Assembly (NCBI RefSeq): GCF_031461075.1
Contig: NZ_JAVKPK010000005.1
Location: 1 to 64,000 of the forward strand
Source: Methanosarcina baikalica
GTDB lineage: Archaea > Halobacteriota > Methanosarcinia > Methanosarcinales > Methanosarcinaceae
DNA: 64,000 nucleotides
Direction: 5' to 3'
The notes beneath the pieces were generated by a model, which was not told where the DNA came from, did no database searches, and was given only the letters and a program-made list of their open reading frames with translations. Below, one piece after another: positions 18,045 to 27,167 of this stretch. Made by a program: the position numbers and the translations under genes. Positions within the stretch are counted from its first letter, which is position 1. Each line of letters opens with the position of its first letter.

Positions 18045-18461
18045 ATGGAGAAAAAAGAGCATTTATTCATAGTTTTTGAAAACCTGATCAATATCAAAAG
18101 CGAATGCTCTTGTCAGATTTTTTCTGAATGCGGATTATCGGATATCACCCTGAAGCAGATCGGATATTTAAAAGCCATTGATGAACACGGGGAAGTAACA
18201 TTTAGCAGGCTTGCTAAAATCACCAGAAACTCAAAACCTACGATCACTGAGATGATCAACAAATTTGCTAAAATGGAATGTGTTTACAGAGAAAAGTCTC
18301 CGGAAGATGGCAGAATTTTTTACATTCGTCTAACAGACAAAGGGCAGATGATAGCCCATGCCGAAAAGAATGCTTTGCTGAAGGTTATTGAAAAGATGGC
18401 GAATTCACTGGATGAAAAAGAGATGGATACACTTATCAAAATCCTGGAAAAGATAAGGTAA
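18045..18461 (+). CDS. MarR-family transcriptional regulator
   Basis: A 138-residue winged-helix regulator. The segment GEVTFSRLAKITRNSKPTIT around 52-71 is the helix-turn-helix, and the wing is EKSPEDGRIFYIRLTDKG near 86-103, with the conserved D-x-R of MarR proteins. Dimerisation helices lie at both ends. The open frame extends upstream to 17826, but the ATG at 18045 has AAGGAT before it and starts the family domain; the upstream part contains the promoter. An N-terminal ECSCQIFSECG segment has three cysteines that could sense metal or redox state; this is inference. It probably controls itself and lon. Confidence 0.82.
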   Translation: MEKKEHLFIVFENLINIKSECSCQIFSECGLSDITLKQIGYLKAIDEHGEVTFSRLAKITRNSKPTITEMINKFAKMECVYREKSPEDGRIFYIRLTDKGQMIAHAEKNALLKVIEKMANSLDEKEMDTLIKILEKIR

Positions 18462-18483
18462 TTTTTTTTGTCCGCCGAAATAG

Positions 18484-18502
18484 TTAGGTTAATTTAAACT
18501 AA
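18484..18502 (+). promoter_or_regulatory. palindromic operator before lon
   Basis: TTAGGTTAATTTAAACTAA is a 19-bp palindrome with one arm mismatch, sharing the TTAGG half-site with the marR operator at 18007. It is followed by a direct repeat AATATTTGAGAYAATAA (about 18502-18535) that runs into the lon start. Together these suggest regulated transcription of lon. Confidence 0.5.
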
Positions 18503-18533
18503 ATATTTGAGACAATAAATATTTGAGATAATA

Positions 18534-20936
18534 ATGGGACGATTGACAATGTATTCAAAAAAAACCGAGGATAATAGAGAGAGCATCGTAATACCACTCT
18601 TTGACATAGTGGTTTACCCGAAAAGCCGGACAAAATTCCTGGCTGATAAAATCACCGGAGAAATGCTATTAACTGAGATGAAAAATGGCGAATTCGTGAA
18701 TGCTATCGGGCTGACAGTAAAGAGTGGCACAAAACCTTCTGACGTATCAGAAGACGATTTATATAAAACCGGAAATCTGCTTAAGGTAACATTTGTACAG
18801 CCTGCTGATGACGGATATCTTGTCATTGCAAAGGCTCTCGAAAGAATAGAGGCTGTTTCTCTGTACCAGAAGGACGGATTGTTCTATGCCTCATATAAGC
18901 CTATCTATGATCTGTCGGATTTCGACGAGGATACTCAGGCAGAAGTGATGGTGAATATAAAAAAGACAATTCATGAGATAAGCAGCCGGTTTCAGGGGGC
19001 TGAACAGTTTACCCGCCCAATTGATAAGATGGATTCCATTGACCAGATAATGGGATTTGTCATGCCGTACATACCTGTAAAACTTGCAGAAAAGCAAAAC
19101 CTTCTGGAGATCGTTTCTGTTCGTGAAAGGTATCTTATGTTTCTTCATATTCTGACAAACCAGAAAGAGAATATCAACATCCAGGTCGAAATGGCAAAAA
19201 AAGTTACCGATAAGATTAGTAAGTCACATAGAGAAGCGATGCTACGCGAGCAGCTGAAGGTAATTCAGGAAGAACTCAATGAAGGTGATGATTCCGCTTC
19301 AGGCGATGCCGGATACAGGGAGAAAATAGAGAATTTGAAGATGCCTGATGAGGTAAAAAAGAAGGCATTGTCAGAGTTAAAGAAACTCGAAGCCGGAGGT
19401 CCTCATAATCCAGAAGGCCACGTTATCAGAAATTATCTGGACCTCCTGCTGGACCTCCCCTGGGTAACAGAAGAGAAAAAGAGCATCGATATTGCTGAAG
19501 CCCGCCATGTGCTTGAGAGCAATCACAATGGACTCGAAAAAGTCAAGGAGAGAATAATCCAGCATCTGGCGGTAATGAAATTAAAACAGGAGAAGCAGGG
19601 CTCAATTCTGCTCTTAACAGGGCCTCCAGGTACCGGTAAAACGAGCCTCGGAAAAAGTATTGCAGATGCTCTTGGCAGAAAATACGTCCGGGTCAGCTTT
19701 GGGGGTGTCAAAGACGAAGCAGAAATTAGGGGACACCGACGGACATACGTAGGCGCTCTGCCCGGAAGAATTATTCAGGGAATGAAAAAAGCAGGCACGA
19801 AAAATCCGGTATTTATCCTCGATGAAGTCGATAAACTTTCATCCTCCTACGCAGGAGATCCGGCAAGTGCCCTTCTGGAAGTCCTTGACCCCGAACAGAA
19901 CGGCACATTCTCAGACCACTACCTGGAAGTCCCGTATGACCTGTCTGAAGTATTGTTCATAGCCACTGCCAACTCCGTGGCAAATATCCCCTGGCCACTT
20001 CTTGACAGAATGGAAATGATTGAGATCTCGGGCTACACGAAGAACGAGAAGTTTGCAATTGCAAGAGACCACCTACTCCCCAGTACCCTGGAGGAACACG
20101 GCCTCGATGCGGATAAACTCAAAATTGAAGATGAAGCCCTGAAGGTAATCATCGAAAAATATACCCGCGAAGCAGGAGTCAGGCAGCTTAAAAAACAGCT
20201 TGCAAAGACTGCGAGGTTTGTTTCCGAGAAGATCGTGTCAGGGAAGGTTGACTTTCCTTATGTGGTCAAGGCGGATATGCTTAAAGAGATCCTCGGAAAA
20301 GAGGTGATCCGGCAGGAAGAAGCCAGAAAAGAGAATGTGCCTGGCGTGGTCACAGGACTTGCATGGACACCTGTAGGAGGAGATATTCTCTTCATCGAAG
20401 GTACCTTTATGCCAGGCAACGGAAAGCTTACGCTTACAGGCCAGCTTGGGGATGTGATGAAGGAGTCTGCTAAGATCTCTTTGAGCCTTGTCAGGTCTAG
20501 GCTTGCAAACACTGCAAACAGCTTTGACTTTACTTCAAGCGACATTCATATCCACGTGCCTTCGGGTGCAACACCTAAGGACGGACCCTCAGCGGGCATA
20601 ACACTCTTTACTGCTCTGACATCCCTGATTATGGGCAAAGCGGTTGATCCAAAACTTGCCATGACAGGTGAAATAACATTAAGTGGTGCAGTATTGCCTG
20701 TGGGTGGCATAAAAGAGAAAATTCTGGCAGCACACAGAGCTGGTATAAAAAAGGTAATTCTGCCGAAAGAAAACGAAAGAGATCTGGAGGATGTGCCTGA
20801 TGATGTCAGAAGCGAACTTAAATTCATACCCGTAGAGACCATTGAGGAGGTCTTAAAAGAGGCACTGGATATTGACCTTCCCAGGCCGGTAGTGTCGTAT
20901 GCAGGAAATGGATTTGCAGCTACGCAGAATGTTTGA
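18534..20936 (+). CDS. lon: ATP-dependent protease LonA (bacterial type)
   Basis: An 800-residue LonA. The N-terminal substrate-binding LON domain covers about 15-205. The AAA+ module has Walker A GPPGTGKT near 363-370 and Walker B FILDEVDKL near 425. The C-terminal serine protease has catalytic Ser686 in DGPSAG and Lys729 in GGIKEK. It lacks the membrane segments that mark the archaeal LonB type, so this is a soluble bacterial-form enzyme, probably acquired by transfer. It degrades damaged and regulatory proteins. ATG 18549 is an alternative start. It follows the MarR gene at 72 bases with a matching palindrome between them. Confidence 0.93.
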   Translation: MGRLTMYSKKTEDNRESIVIPLFDIVVYPKSRTKFLADKITGEMLLTEMKNGEFVNAIGLTVKSGTKPSDVSEDDLYKTGNLLKVTFVQPADDGYLVIAKALERIEAVSLYQKDGLFYASYKPIYDLSDFDEDTQAEVMVNIKKTIHEISSRFQGAEQFTRPIDKMDSIDQIMGFVMPYIPVKLAEKQNLLEIVSVRERYLMFLHILTNQKENINIQVEMAKKVTDKISKSHREAMLREQLKVIQEELNEGDDSASGDAGYREKIENLKMPDEVKKKALSELKKLEAGGPHNPEGHVIRNYLDLLLDLPWVTEEKKSIDIAEARHVLESNHNGLEKVKERIIQHLAVMKLKQEKQGSILLLTGPPGTGKTSLGKSIADALGRKYVRVSFGGVKDEAEIRGHRRTYVGALPGRIIQGMKKAGTKNPVFILDEVDKLSSSYAGDPASALLEVLDPEQNGTFSDHYLEVPYDLSEVLFIATANSVANIPWPLLDRMEMIEISGYTKNEKFAIARDHLLPSTLEEHGLDADKLKIEDEALKVIIEKYTREAGVRQLKKQLAKTARFVSEKIVSGKVDFPYVVKADMLKEILGKEVIRQEEARKENVPGVVTGLAWTPVGGDILFIEGTFMPGNGKLTLTGQLGDVMKESAKISLSLVRSRLANTANSFDFTSSDIHIHVPSGATPKDGPSAGITLFTALTSLIMGKAVDPKLAMTGEITLSGAVLPVGGIKEKILAAHRAGIKKVILPKENERDLEDVPDDVRSELKFIPVETIEEVLKEALDIDLPRPVVSYAGNGFAATQNV

Positions 20937-21078
20937 ATTTATTAAAGTACATGATAGGTCCATGACAGGATAGGGATATATGTCAAAGATGGGGTAGGTT
21001 AAGGACTCCAGAAATGTAATCTATCCCTTCCATCCCACCACAACAAAGCTGAATTTGAAAACCCCATTGTAGACGAAT

Positions 21079-22758
21079 TCATACCCGCCCCGTCTTGAAG
21101 ATATTGAATACAAGCCACAGTCCAAAGATACTGGCAATAACGAAACTGAATGTGCCAAGAAGAGGTGCGCCCCCAATGAAAGGTTTCATATGTGTCTGAA
21201 TGACCAGAGAGGAAGCGACAATCAGAGCAGAGATAATCAGACTGATAGATAACCGATTACTTGCAACGTCAATCTCGGATACCAGTCGGTTACTTTCCTC
21301 AGATTCAAGTTTTATTTTCAAATAGCCATTTTCAGCATGATCAAGTATATGTGAGATTTTAGTCGGCGCTTTTTGAAAAAGACGCGCCCAGCTTGAAATA
21401 TTGCTGTAGGCCTTGCGAGCCAGGTTTTGCGGATAAAAACGCTTTTTCAATTCATTTTTTGCATAAGGTTCGAGAAGTTCGCTAAAATTTAAATCAGGAT
21501 CAATTATAAGTCCAAAACTTTCAACAGCCACTATACCTCTAACCAGTAAGGCTATATTATGAGGCATCGTAACCTGATGATCCCTTAAAGTACCTATTAA
21601 TTCTTCAATTATTATGGAGGCATCAAGCTTTTTCAGAGCCTTACCATAGTATTTGGAGCGAAAGGATTCAATATCCACTTTCAATGGCCTTGTGTCTGCA
21701 TAAGAGTCTATACAACCCATATCCCGGAGTAATTCGATGAACGACGAACTATCTCCATTAACTAAAGCTACTACGCCATCCAGAAATATATCACATATTT
21801 CCGAGGAAAGGTGACCTGCCATTCCAAAATCAAGAAAAGCTACGGTCCCGTCTTCCATTATAAGGATGTTTCCGGGATGCAGGTCTGCATGGAAAAAACC
21901 ATCTTCAAATACCTGCTGCATGAAAGCTTTTACTACTACAGAAGCTATATTACTCCTATCAAAGCCCTGCCTGTTCAGTAAATCCACATGGCTACCTTTT
22001 ATACCTTTGATATATTCCAGCGTCAATACACGTGTATTTGTATAGTCCCAGTAAACCCTTGGAATATGAACCTGACTATTCTCCCTGAAATTGTCCGCAA
22101 AACGATCTGCGTTCCAGCCTTCCTGAGTATAATCTATTTCTGCAAGAATACTATGTGCTAACTCGTCAACAATTTCCACTGGCCTGTACAGTGTTGCCTC
22201 GGGTATGTGCTCTTCGAGAAGCCTGGCTATACTATACATGATATCCAGATCGGATTGAATTACTTCCTTTATGCCAGGTCTCTGGACCTTCACGACAACG
22301 TCATCACCGCTTTTTGTTTTTGCCCGATGTACCTGTCCTATAGAGGCGCAAGCAAGTGGTTTTTCCTCGAAAAAATCGAATAATTCCTCGATGGAATGGC
22401 CGAGTTCTTCTCTTATAATTAGCTCAACTTCTTCAAACTCAAAAGAAGGCGCTTCGTCCTGAAGTTTTGCAAACTCGGTAGCATATTCCAGAGGAACAAC
22501 GTCATGCCTGATGCTCAGCAATTGACCGAATTTAATGTATGTCGGACCCAGTTCTTCAAGTATCTTGCGTGCTCTAACAGGGCCTGAAGTATTGAGTTTA
22601 TCCATTTTATCCTTATTCTTGAACCTGTAGGTCAGATCCCTGATACTGCTCAAACCTATCTGGTCAACAATATATCCAAATCCATATTTCTGGAGAACCT
22701 CAATTATCTGGCCATATCTTTTCAACATGGCATAGCGATGAAGTCTTTTACGTATCAT
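21079..22758 (-). CDS. ABC1/UbiB-family atypical kinase, membrane anchored
   Basis: A 559-residue AarF/ABC1/UbiB protein. The family KxGQ motif is KFGQ at 76-79, the alanine-rich ASIGQVHRA loop is near 136, the invariant lysine is in VVKVQRPG, and the catalytic and metal motifs are HADLHPGNI and FLDFGMAG near 291-320. Two C-terminal hydrophobic segments (about 505-525 and 533-555) anchor it in the membrane. In bacteria and mitochondria such proteins support quinone synthesis. Methanosarcina makes methanophenazine rather than ubiquinone, so a role in isoprenoid lipid or methanophenazine metabolism is possible but unproven. No functional neighbours. Confidence 0.88.
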   Translation of the reverse strand: MIRKRLHRYAMLKRYGQIIEVLQKYGFGYIVDQIGLSSIRDLTYRFKNKDKMDKLNTSGPVRARKILEELGPTYIKFGQLLSIRHDVVPLEYATEFAKLQDEAPSFEFEEVELIIREELGHSIEELFDFFEEKPLACASIGQVHRAKTKSGDDVVVKVQRPGIKEVIQSDLDIMYSIARLLEEHIPEATLYRPVEIVDELAHSILAEIDYTQEGWNADRFADNFRENSQVHIPRVYWDYTNTRVLTLEYIKGIKGSHVDLLNRQGFDRSNIASVVVKAFMQQVFEDGFFHADLHPGNILIMEDGTVAFLDFGMAGHLSSEICDIFLDGVVALVNGDSSSFIELLRDMGCIDSYADTRPLKVDIESFRSKYYGKALKKLDASIIIEELIGTLRDHQVTMPHNIALLVRGIVAVESFGLIIDPDLNFSELLEPYAKNELKKRFYPQNLARKAYSNISSWARLFQKAPTKISHILDHAENGYLKIKLESEESNRLVSEIDVASNRLSISLIISALIVASSLVIQTHMKPFIGGAPLLGTFSFVIASIFGLWLVFNIFKTGRV

Positions 22759-22949
22759 ATTGTCATTAGCCTGAAGTTTTTGTGGGAAACACTAGCTATA
22801 ATTTTAAAATAAGTGTAGTTTACATATTATATATCTTTAGTTATACCTATTTCAGAGTTCCTGTCTCCTATCCCACTTTTACATTTATCAAATAATTTAC
22901 AAACTCCAGTTCCTGGAAGATAAAGAAATTTATTAAGCTTGAGGCAATT

Positions 22950-23885
22950 TCACCACACCTTTGAAGAGCTATGAGAAAATTCAAAGCTATCTACCGCTTC
23001 AGGAGAAAGTCCCATTTCTTCAAACATCTCCCTGAAAACCGCCCGGTATTTCTCTTCAGGTATCGAATCTCTGCTGCTGCCGACATGCATTATGATTTCA
23101 AGCCTTACTTTTCCAGAGGAATCGAGTTCAACTACGTACTTGTTCCCGTTATCATAAGTTACTACCCTTGCCTCTGGGACTAAGTACTTTACGGAGCCAA
23201 TCCGTTTCCCATTTATAAAAAAGACTTCTGTGGGATATGCATTAAAACCCAAACCAGACTCGTAATTTGAACCGTTACTGCTTTCAGTAAGATAGGCAAA
23301 TACAGCCGGGAAATCTGGAGACTCATTCACCTGTATTTTAGTATCCCATGTCTGGTTTTGTGTGGCTTTTTTCAGAGCCTCAAGATACTTCTCCGGAGCT
23401 TTTTCATCCGGGCCGAAGAGGAGCCCGAGTTTTTCAAGCATCCAGGAGTCATCCGGGAATTCCGATAGCTGTAAGGGGGAATGGGGATCGGAGTGGCTGA
23501 AGTTCGAGACGGCAACATAAGTTCCGATCCCTGCTTCTGTTCCGTCTTCACATACAAAGACCATAAGCTCGGAGTTCTCATTATAGTTAAGCCTTATATT
23601 CTGCACAAGAGCAGCACTTCCGAAGCTTTCCCGGATCTCCGGGACATCCCCGGGATTAAAGCCCGAAAAGTTTCCGGGCCAGGGCCAGGAACCTTCTACC
23701 TCATAACCAGCTTTCTCAGCTTTCGTAAGTACGGAACTATAATTTAAAGACCCGATATCAATTTCCTCGGAATAGTACCAGGAACTGTCAAAAAGTGCAT
23801 AAATAAGAAAAGGGCTGAAGAAACACAGCACAAGAAGAAGAGGAAGGAGCAATAATAATATCAGTACGGCTTTTTGCTTATTCAT
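22950..23885 (-). CDS. membrane-anchored extracytoplasmic protein, unknown
   Basis: A 311-residue protein with one strongly hydrophobic N-terminal segment (about 5-30) and a soluble remainder, probably facing outside the cell. No recognised domain. The segment has no lipobox cysteine or C-terminal sorting motif. It stands alone between the UbiB-like gene and a divergent flavoprotein gene. Confidence 0.7.
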   Translation of the reverse strand: MNKQKAVLILLLLLPLLLVLCFFSPFLIYALFDSSWYYSEEIDIGSLNYSSVLTKAEKAGYEVEGSWPWPGNFSGFNPGDVPEIRESFGSAALVQNIRLNYNENSELMVFVCEDGTEAGIGTYVAVSNFSHSDPHSPLQLSEFPDDSWMLEKLGLLFGPDEKAPEKYLEALKKATQNQTWDTKIQVNESPDFPAVFAYLTESSNGSNYESGLGFNAYPTEVFFINGKRIGSVKYLVPEARVVTYDNGNKYVVELDSSGKVRLEIIMHVGSSRDSIPEEKYRAVFREMFEEMGLSPEAVDSFEFSHSSSKVW

Positions 23886-24288
23886 GAAACCTTCAACCCT
23901 GCGAAAAGAATCATTAAACTGAAGACTCTGTCGGTGTTACGAATAAAATCTCGAATTTTAACAAATAGGAGTTGGTAAATCAGAGCATTTCATAACATTA
24001 TATTAAACATACTAACTTAATAAATAAATTGTGTTTCTTTTGTAAGCTGTTTGAAAAATCTTTATAATTAGAGTGAAAAGCACAGGTCAGCAGACCAACG
24101 TCAGCAGACTAACACATACAGTTCGGAAACTTTCCCGAGGATCCGCAGCCTGCTAATTATTTAGCTAACTTCTTCCTCAGCTTTTCGGTCGAAGTTCACT
24201 ACCTCATTTCGGAGAAGAAATTTATAAAGAACTGCTCTTCTTTCCAGGCTTTTCTATGTTTGGCCATTGAGAGGATATCATAATAATA
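23886..24288. other. intergenic region with a short direct repeat
   Basis: No gene seen. A 14-bp direct repeat GTCAGCAGACYAAC occurs twice near 24086-24114, downstream of an A/T-rich TATA-like CTTTATAATTAG (24059-24070) on the plus strand. Its significance is unknown. Confidence 0.35.
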
Positions 24289-24295
24289 TATAACC

Positions 24296-24410
24296 TAGGA
24301 CTTACGCAGTTGAACAGAAAAACAGCAACACTAAACACTTAACTGTCTAAATCCTACTAATTCCGATGATGCTGCTTGTACTTGATTTGGTACTTCAAGT
24401 GCGTAAGTCC
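24296..24410. mobile_element. 115-bp MITE with terminal inverted repeats and target duplication
   Basis: Terminal repeats GGACTTACGCAGTTGAA (24298-24314) and TTCAAGTGCGTAAGTCC (24394-24410) match at 16 of 17 positions. The element is flanked by TATAACC on both sides (24289-24295 and 24411-24417), a plausible target-site duplication. The interior has no coding capacity. The ends resemble those of transposase-bearing IS elements, so it is likely mobilised in trans. Confidence 0.8.
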
Positions 24411-24516
24411 TATAACCATAATGAAACCTATAACCATAGTGATCGCATAGAGAAAACTCAGGTACCCACATTGAGAATATAAGTATAAAAGAAGTTGAAA
24501 GTACGAGGTAAAAATC

Positions 24517-25173
24517 ATGAAAATGATAGCGATAAACGGAAGTCCTCGAAAGAAATGGAATACAGCGACCCTGCTGGAGAAAGCTCTTGAAGGCGCAGCC
24601 TCCGAGGGTGCAGAAACAGAAATAATCCACCTTTATGACCTCAACTTTAAAGGCTGCACAAGTTGTTTTGCCTGCAAATTAAAGGGGGGAAAAAGCTATG
24701 GAAAGTGTGCAATGAAGGATGAGCTGTCACCTGTGCTTGATAAGCTGAAAGACGCTGATGCAGTTATACTCGGATCCCCAATTTATCTAGGAAATTCTAC
24801 GGGCGAGATGAGGTCGTTCATGGAACGCTATGTATTTCCTTTTCTCGTTTACTCTACTGACTTACCCTCGCTCTATCCGAAAAATATCCCTGTTGGATTC
24901 ATCTACACAATGGGGGTAAAGGAAGAAAACTTCGATATGTTTGGGCTCAAGAAAACAATTGAATTAAATGAAACTATTGCAACGAGAATCTTCGGATATT
25001 CCGAATCGCTGTACAGTACCGATACATACCAGTTCGATGATTATTCAAAGTATGTTGCGTTTGACCCCGGGGAAAAGGCAAACAGGCGAAAAGAAGTGTT
25101 CCCGCAGGACTGTGAGAAAGCGTTTGAAATGGGAGCCAGGTTTGTAAAGCGACAAAAAGCTGTAAAGATATAG
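24517..25173 (+). CDS. iron-sulfur flavoprotein / NADPH-dependent FMN reductase family
   Basis: A 218-residue flavodoxin-like protein. The phosphate-binding loop is NGSPRKKWNTATLL near 7-20. A cysteine cluster C-x2-C-x2-C-x10-C begins at GCTSCFACK near 47, like the Isf family, which binds FMN and often a [4Fe-4S] cluster. The GSPIYLGNSTGEMRSFMERY block near 86-105 is also characteristic. Such proteins in Methanosarcina take part in ferredoxin-linked redox or oxygen defence. A TATA-like GAATATAAG lies upstream at 24475-24483. The MITE lies just upstream of this gene. Confidence 0.82.
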   Translation: MKMIAINGSPRKKWNTATLLEKALEGAASEGAETEIIHLYDLNFKGCTSCFACKLKGGKSYGKCAMKDELSPVLDKLKDADAVILGSPIYLGNSTGEMRSFMERYVFPFLVYSTDLPSLYPKNIPVGFIYTMGVKEENFDMFGLKKTIELNETIATRIFGYSESLYSTDTYQFDDYSKYVAFDPGEKANRRKEVFPQDCEKAFEMGARFVKRQKAVKI

Positions 25174-25434
25174 AATTAAAACGATAAAATCAGATATATC
25201 AAAAAAGGAGCCATAAAGCCGGTTTCTGTAATTAGAAGTCAATCAGGAGTGCTAGCTTCGTAACCCCACAAAATAAACAAAAAAATACACTGGCAAATAA
25301 ATATTTTCCAGATAGTATTCAATTCGGTTTTGTTTACACGCTTGAGTTTTTTCGATTACTTTGTCTAATTAGTTATTCTGTTCTTATCGAGTATTCCAGG
25401 ATACTGTCTAAGGGTTTAGCAGTTTTTATGAGCT
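25174..25434. other. intergenic region
   Basis: AT-rich sequence without any supported gene, RNA or repeat. Confidence 0.3.
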
Positions 25435-25436
25435 CT

Positions 25437-25700
25437 TTCCTCTGCAAAATAAACCATGCCGAGAGAACCACAGCTTCGCAGCCCAGAGTAATTGCCCGAG
25501 CACAGGGATCTTATCTACCCATTCCAGAGAGATAGCCAATTTCCACAGCTCCGGGGGTAAAATCACTGAAGATCAGCAGGGAAAAACTGAACCTGTATCT
25601 CTAGCCACCTGTTCTAACACAAAGTTATTGTCCGGCGGCCGGCTCGGATCCAGGGAAAAAGTAACAACAGGGGCAGGGCAAAGCTTCCAGGTCCGGTACC
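25437..25700 (-). pseudogene. decayed C-terminal fragment of a Bcr/CflA MFS transporter
   Basis: DNA similarity to 27175-27440, the C-terminal end of the intact transporter gene on the same strand, is obvious by eye (shared blocks such as CCCTGGATC/CCCTGGGTC, GTACTTGAGCAGGT-like and GTGCTCGGGG-like stretches). Frameshifts and small deletions break the frame around the GSASS-equivalent position, though fragments such as SRPP-NN-VLEQV-RDTGS remain readable. It is a remnant of a second copy or duplication. Confidence 0.75.
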
Positions 25701-25872
25701 TGCTTCATGTTCGTCCTCAAATATGAAAAACCGTAAACTTGGAATTCTCTTCATAGTTAGAATGGTAGAAAATACCTTCTTGCTGAATATTTGATGGCAC
25801 GGGTTAGGAATAACTATATATAATAATAAATAGGAAAAAGGATTCTGTGCTCCTTTAGCCAAGGTAGTATAT

Positions 25873-26007
25873 ATGAGTAAGCGTCCAACAAAAATACTGC
25901 GACAACGGAGCCTTGAAGCTGTACTTACGATGAAAGCCGGTTGGACGCGCAACAGAATTAAGGCTTTGATATCCTGGCAAAGGAAAGAAGTCAGGTTCAT
26001 TCTTTAA
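25873..26007 (+). CDS. 44-residue basic hypothetical protein
   Basis: ATG at 25873 follows AAGGTAG and opens 44 codons rich in Arg and Lys. A TATA element ACTATATATAATA stands near 25812-25824. The coding stretch contains a 9-bp inverted repeat GCGTCCAAC (25881-25889) / GTTGGACGC (25940-25948), so the transcript may be a structured RNA instead. It ends seven bases before the next gene and may be cotranscribed with it. No family recognised. Confidence 0.4.
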   Translation: MSKRPTKILRQRSLEAVLTMKAGWTRNRIKALISWQRKEVRFIL

Positions 26008-26013
26008 TAATGG

Positions 26014-26961
26014 ATGGTGCATATGTTAACTGTTGAAACAAGCGGAATCAAAGGGATAACGAGCTTTACCACATATGATGGTGGAGAACTGAAGGAATGT
26101 AAGCTTAAAGATTATAATTTGATTAGCACAAAATACGGCGATTTTGTTCCGCAGTATGGAAATCCCGGAGTTAGAACAAAGCAGTTAAATATTTTGTCTT
26201 TCCATAAAAGCGGGAAAATTAAAAGTATTTATTTAGAGCAGCAAACTGAAATAAGCACCTCAATAGGAATATTTCCCGCAGAACTGGTTACTTTTTTTGA
26301 AAATAGCTCGATCAATAGTTTATTCCCTTTAAACGGGCAAATCAGCGGTTTTTGGTCGGAAGAAGAAGAAGGTGCTCTGGCGCAAAAATATGATTTTACA
26401 TTTCCTTTTGGCAACTTCAGTGCAAAGATAATCGGTTTGCGCTTTTATCCGAACGGAAAAGTCAGGAGCCTGATTTTATGGCCTACCGAAAGAATCACAA
26501 TTGATACCCCGGCAGGAAAAATCCTCATCCGAGCAGGATTTAAGCTTTTTGAAGATGGCAGCATAGAATCCGTAGAACCGGCAGCCCCAGTCAACGTTGA
26601 GACTCCTATTGGTTCGATAAATGCATATGATACGAATGCAGTGGGTATCGATGCGGATAAAAACTCCCTGGGCTTTGACATAAACGGTAGATTAACTTGT
26701 CTTGCTACCTTTGATATCATTATGGCCAAAAAAAGCAATGGTGAAAAGAAAGTCATCTTCCCAAAACTAAAACCGGGCTTGATGGAGGAATATGAAAAAG
26801 TGCCGATTAAATTACTCTTTGGTGATGATACTGTAATCATTGATGATGGTACTAAAACAACCGACTACAGGATATCTGAATGTACATTCAAAATTACAGG
26901 CGGTGACTATACGGAAGCAACAACCTGCGGTGATTGTTCCAAATGTAAGGGTTGTATGTAA
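26014..26961 (+). CDS. hypothetical protein with C-terminal Cys cluster
   Basis: A 315-residue soluble protein rich in beta-strand-like segments with repeated patterns (FHKSGKIKSIYL, FYPNGKVRSLILW, FEDGSIESVEP), reminiscent of MORN or antigen-repeat solenoids. The C-terminus ends in CGDCSKCKGCM, a C-x2-C-x2-C-x2-C cluster that could bind a metal. ATG 26023, just after GGATGGTG, is an alternative start. I know no function. The repeats suggest a family spread through bacteria and Methanosarcina, but I could not check this. Confidence 0.72.
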   Translation: MVHMLTVETSGIKGITSFTTYDGGELKECKLKDYNLISTKYGDFVPQYGNPGVRTKQLNILSFHKSGKIKSIYLEQQTEISTSIGIFPAELVTFFENSSINSLFPLNGQISGFWSEEEEGALAQKYDFTFPFGNFSAKIIGLRFYPNGKVRSLILWPTERITIDTPAGKILIRAGFKLFEDGSIESVEPAAPVNVETPIGSINAYDTNAVGIDADKNSLGFDINGRLTCLATFDIIMAKKSNGEKKVIFPKLKPGLMEEYEKVPIKLLFGDDTVIIDDGTKTTDYRISECTFKITGGDYTEATTCGDCSKCKGCM

Positions 26962-27167
26962 CCTGACTATAAATGTATATGCAACATAATATCTGTAAAT
27001 AGAGTTATTGTGGAAAATCCGGGGAGAGGTTCTTAACCCTCCAGGCCCCTCCACAAGCAAACCGAAAAACAACACTAGAATTCCTTTTTCAGATATCCGA
27101 CACATCAGAACCTGTTCTATTTTGAAGTTGTTCTATTGAAGTTTTTGCAAGGCTGCCCTATAAAAAT

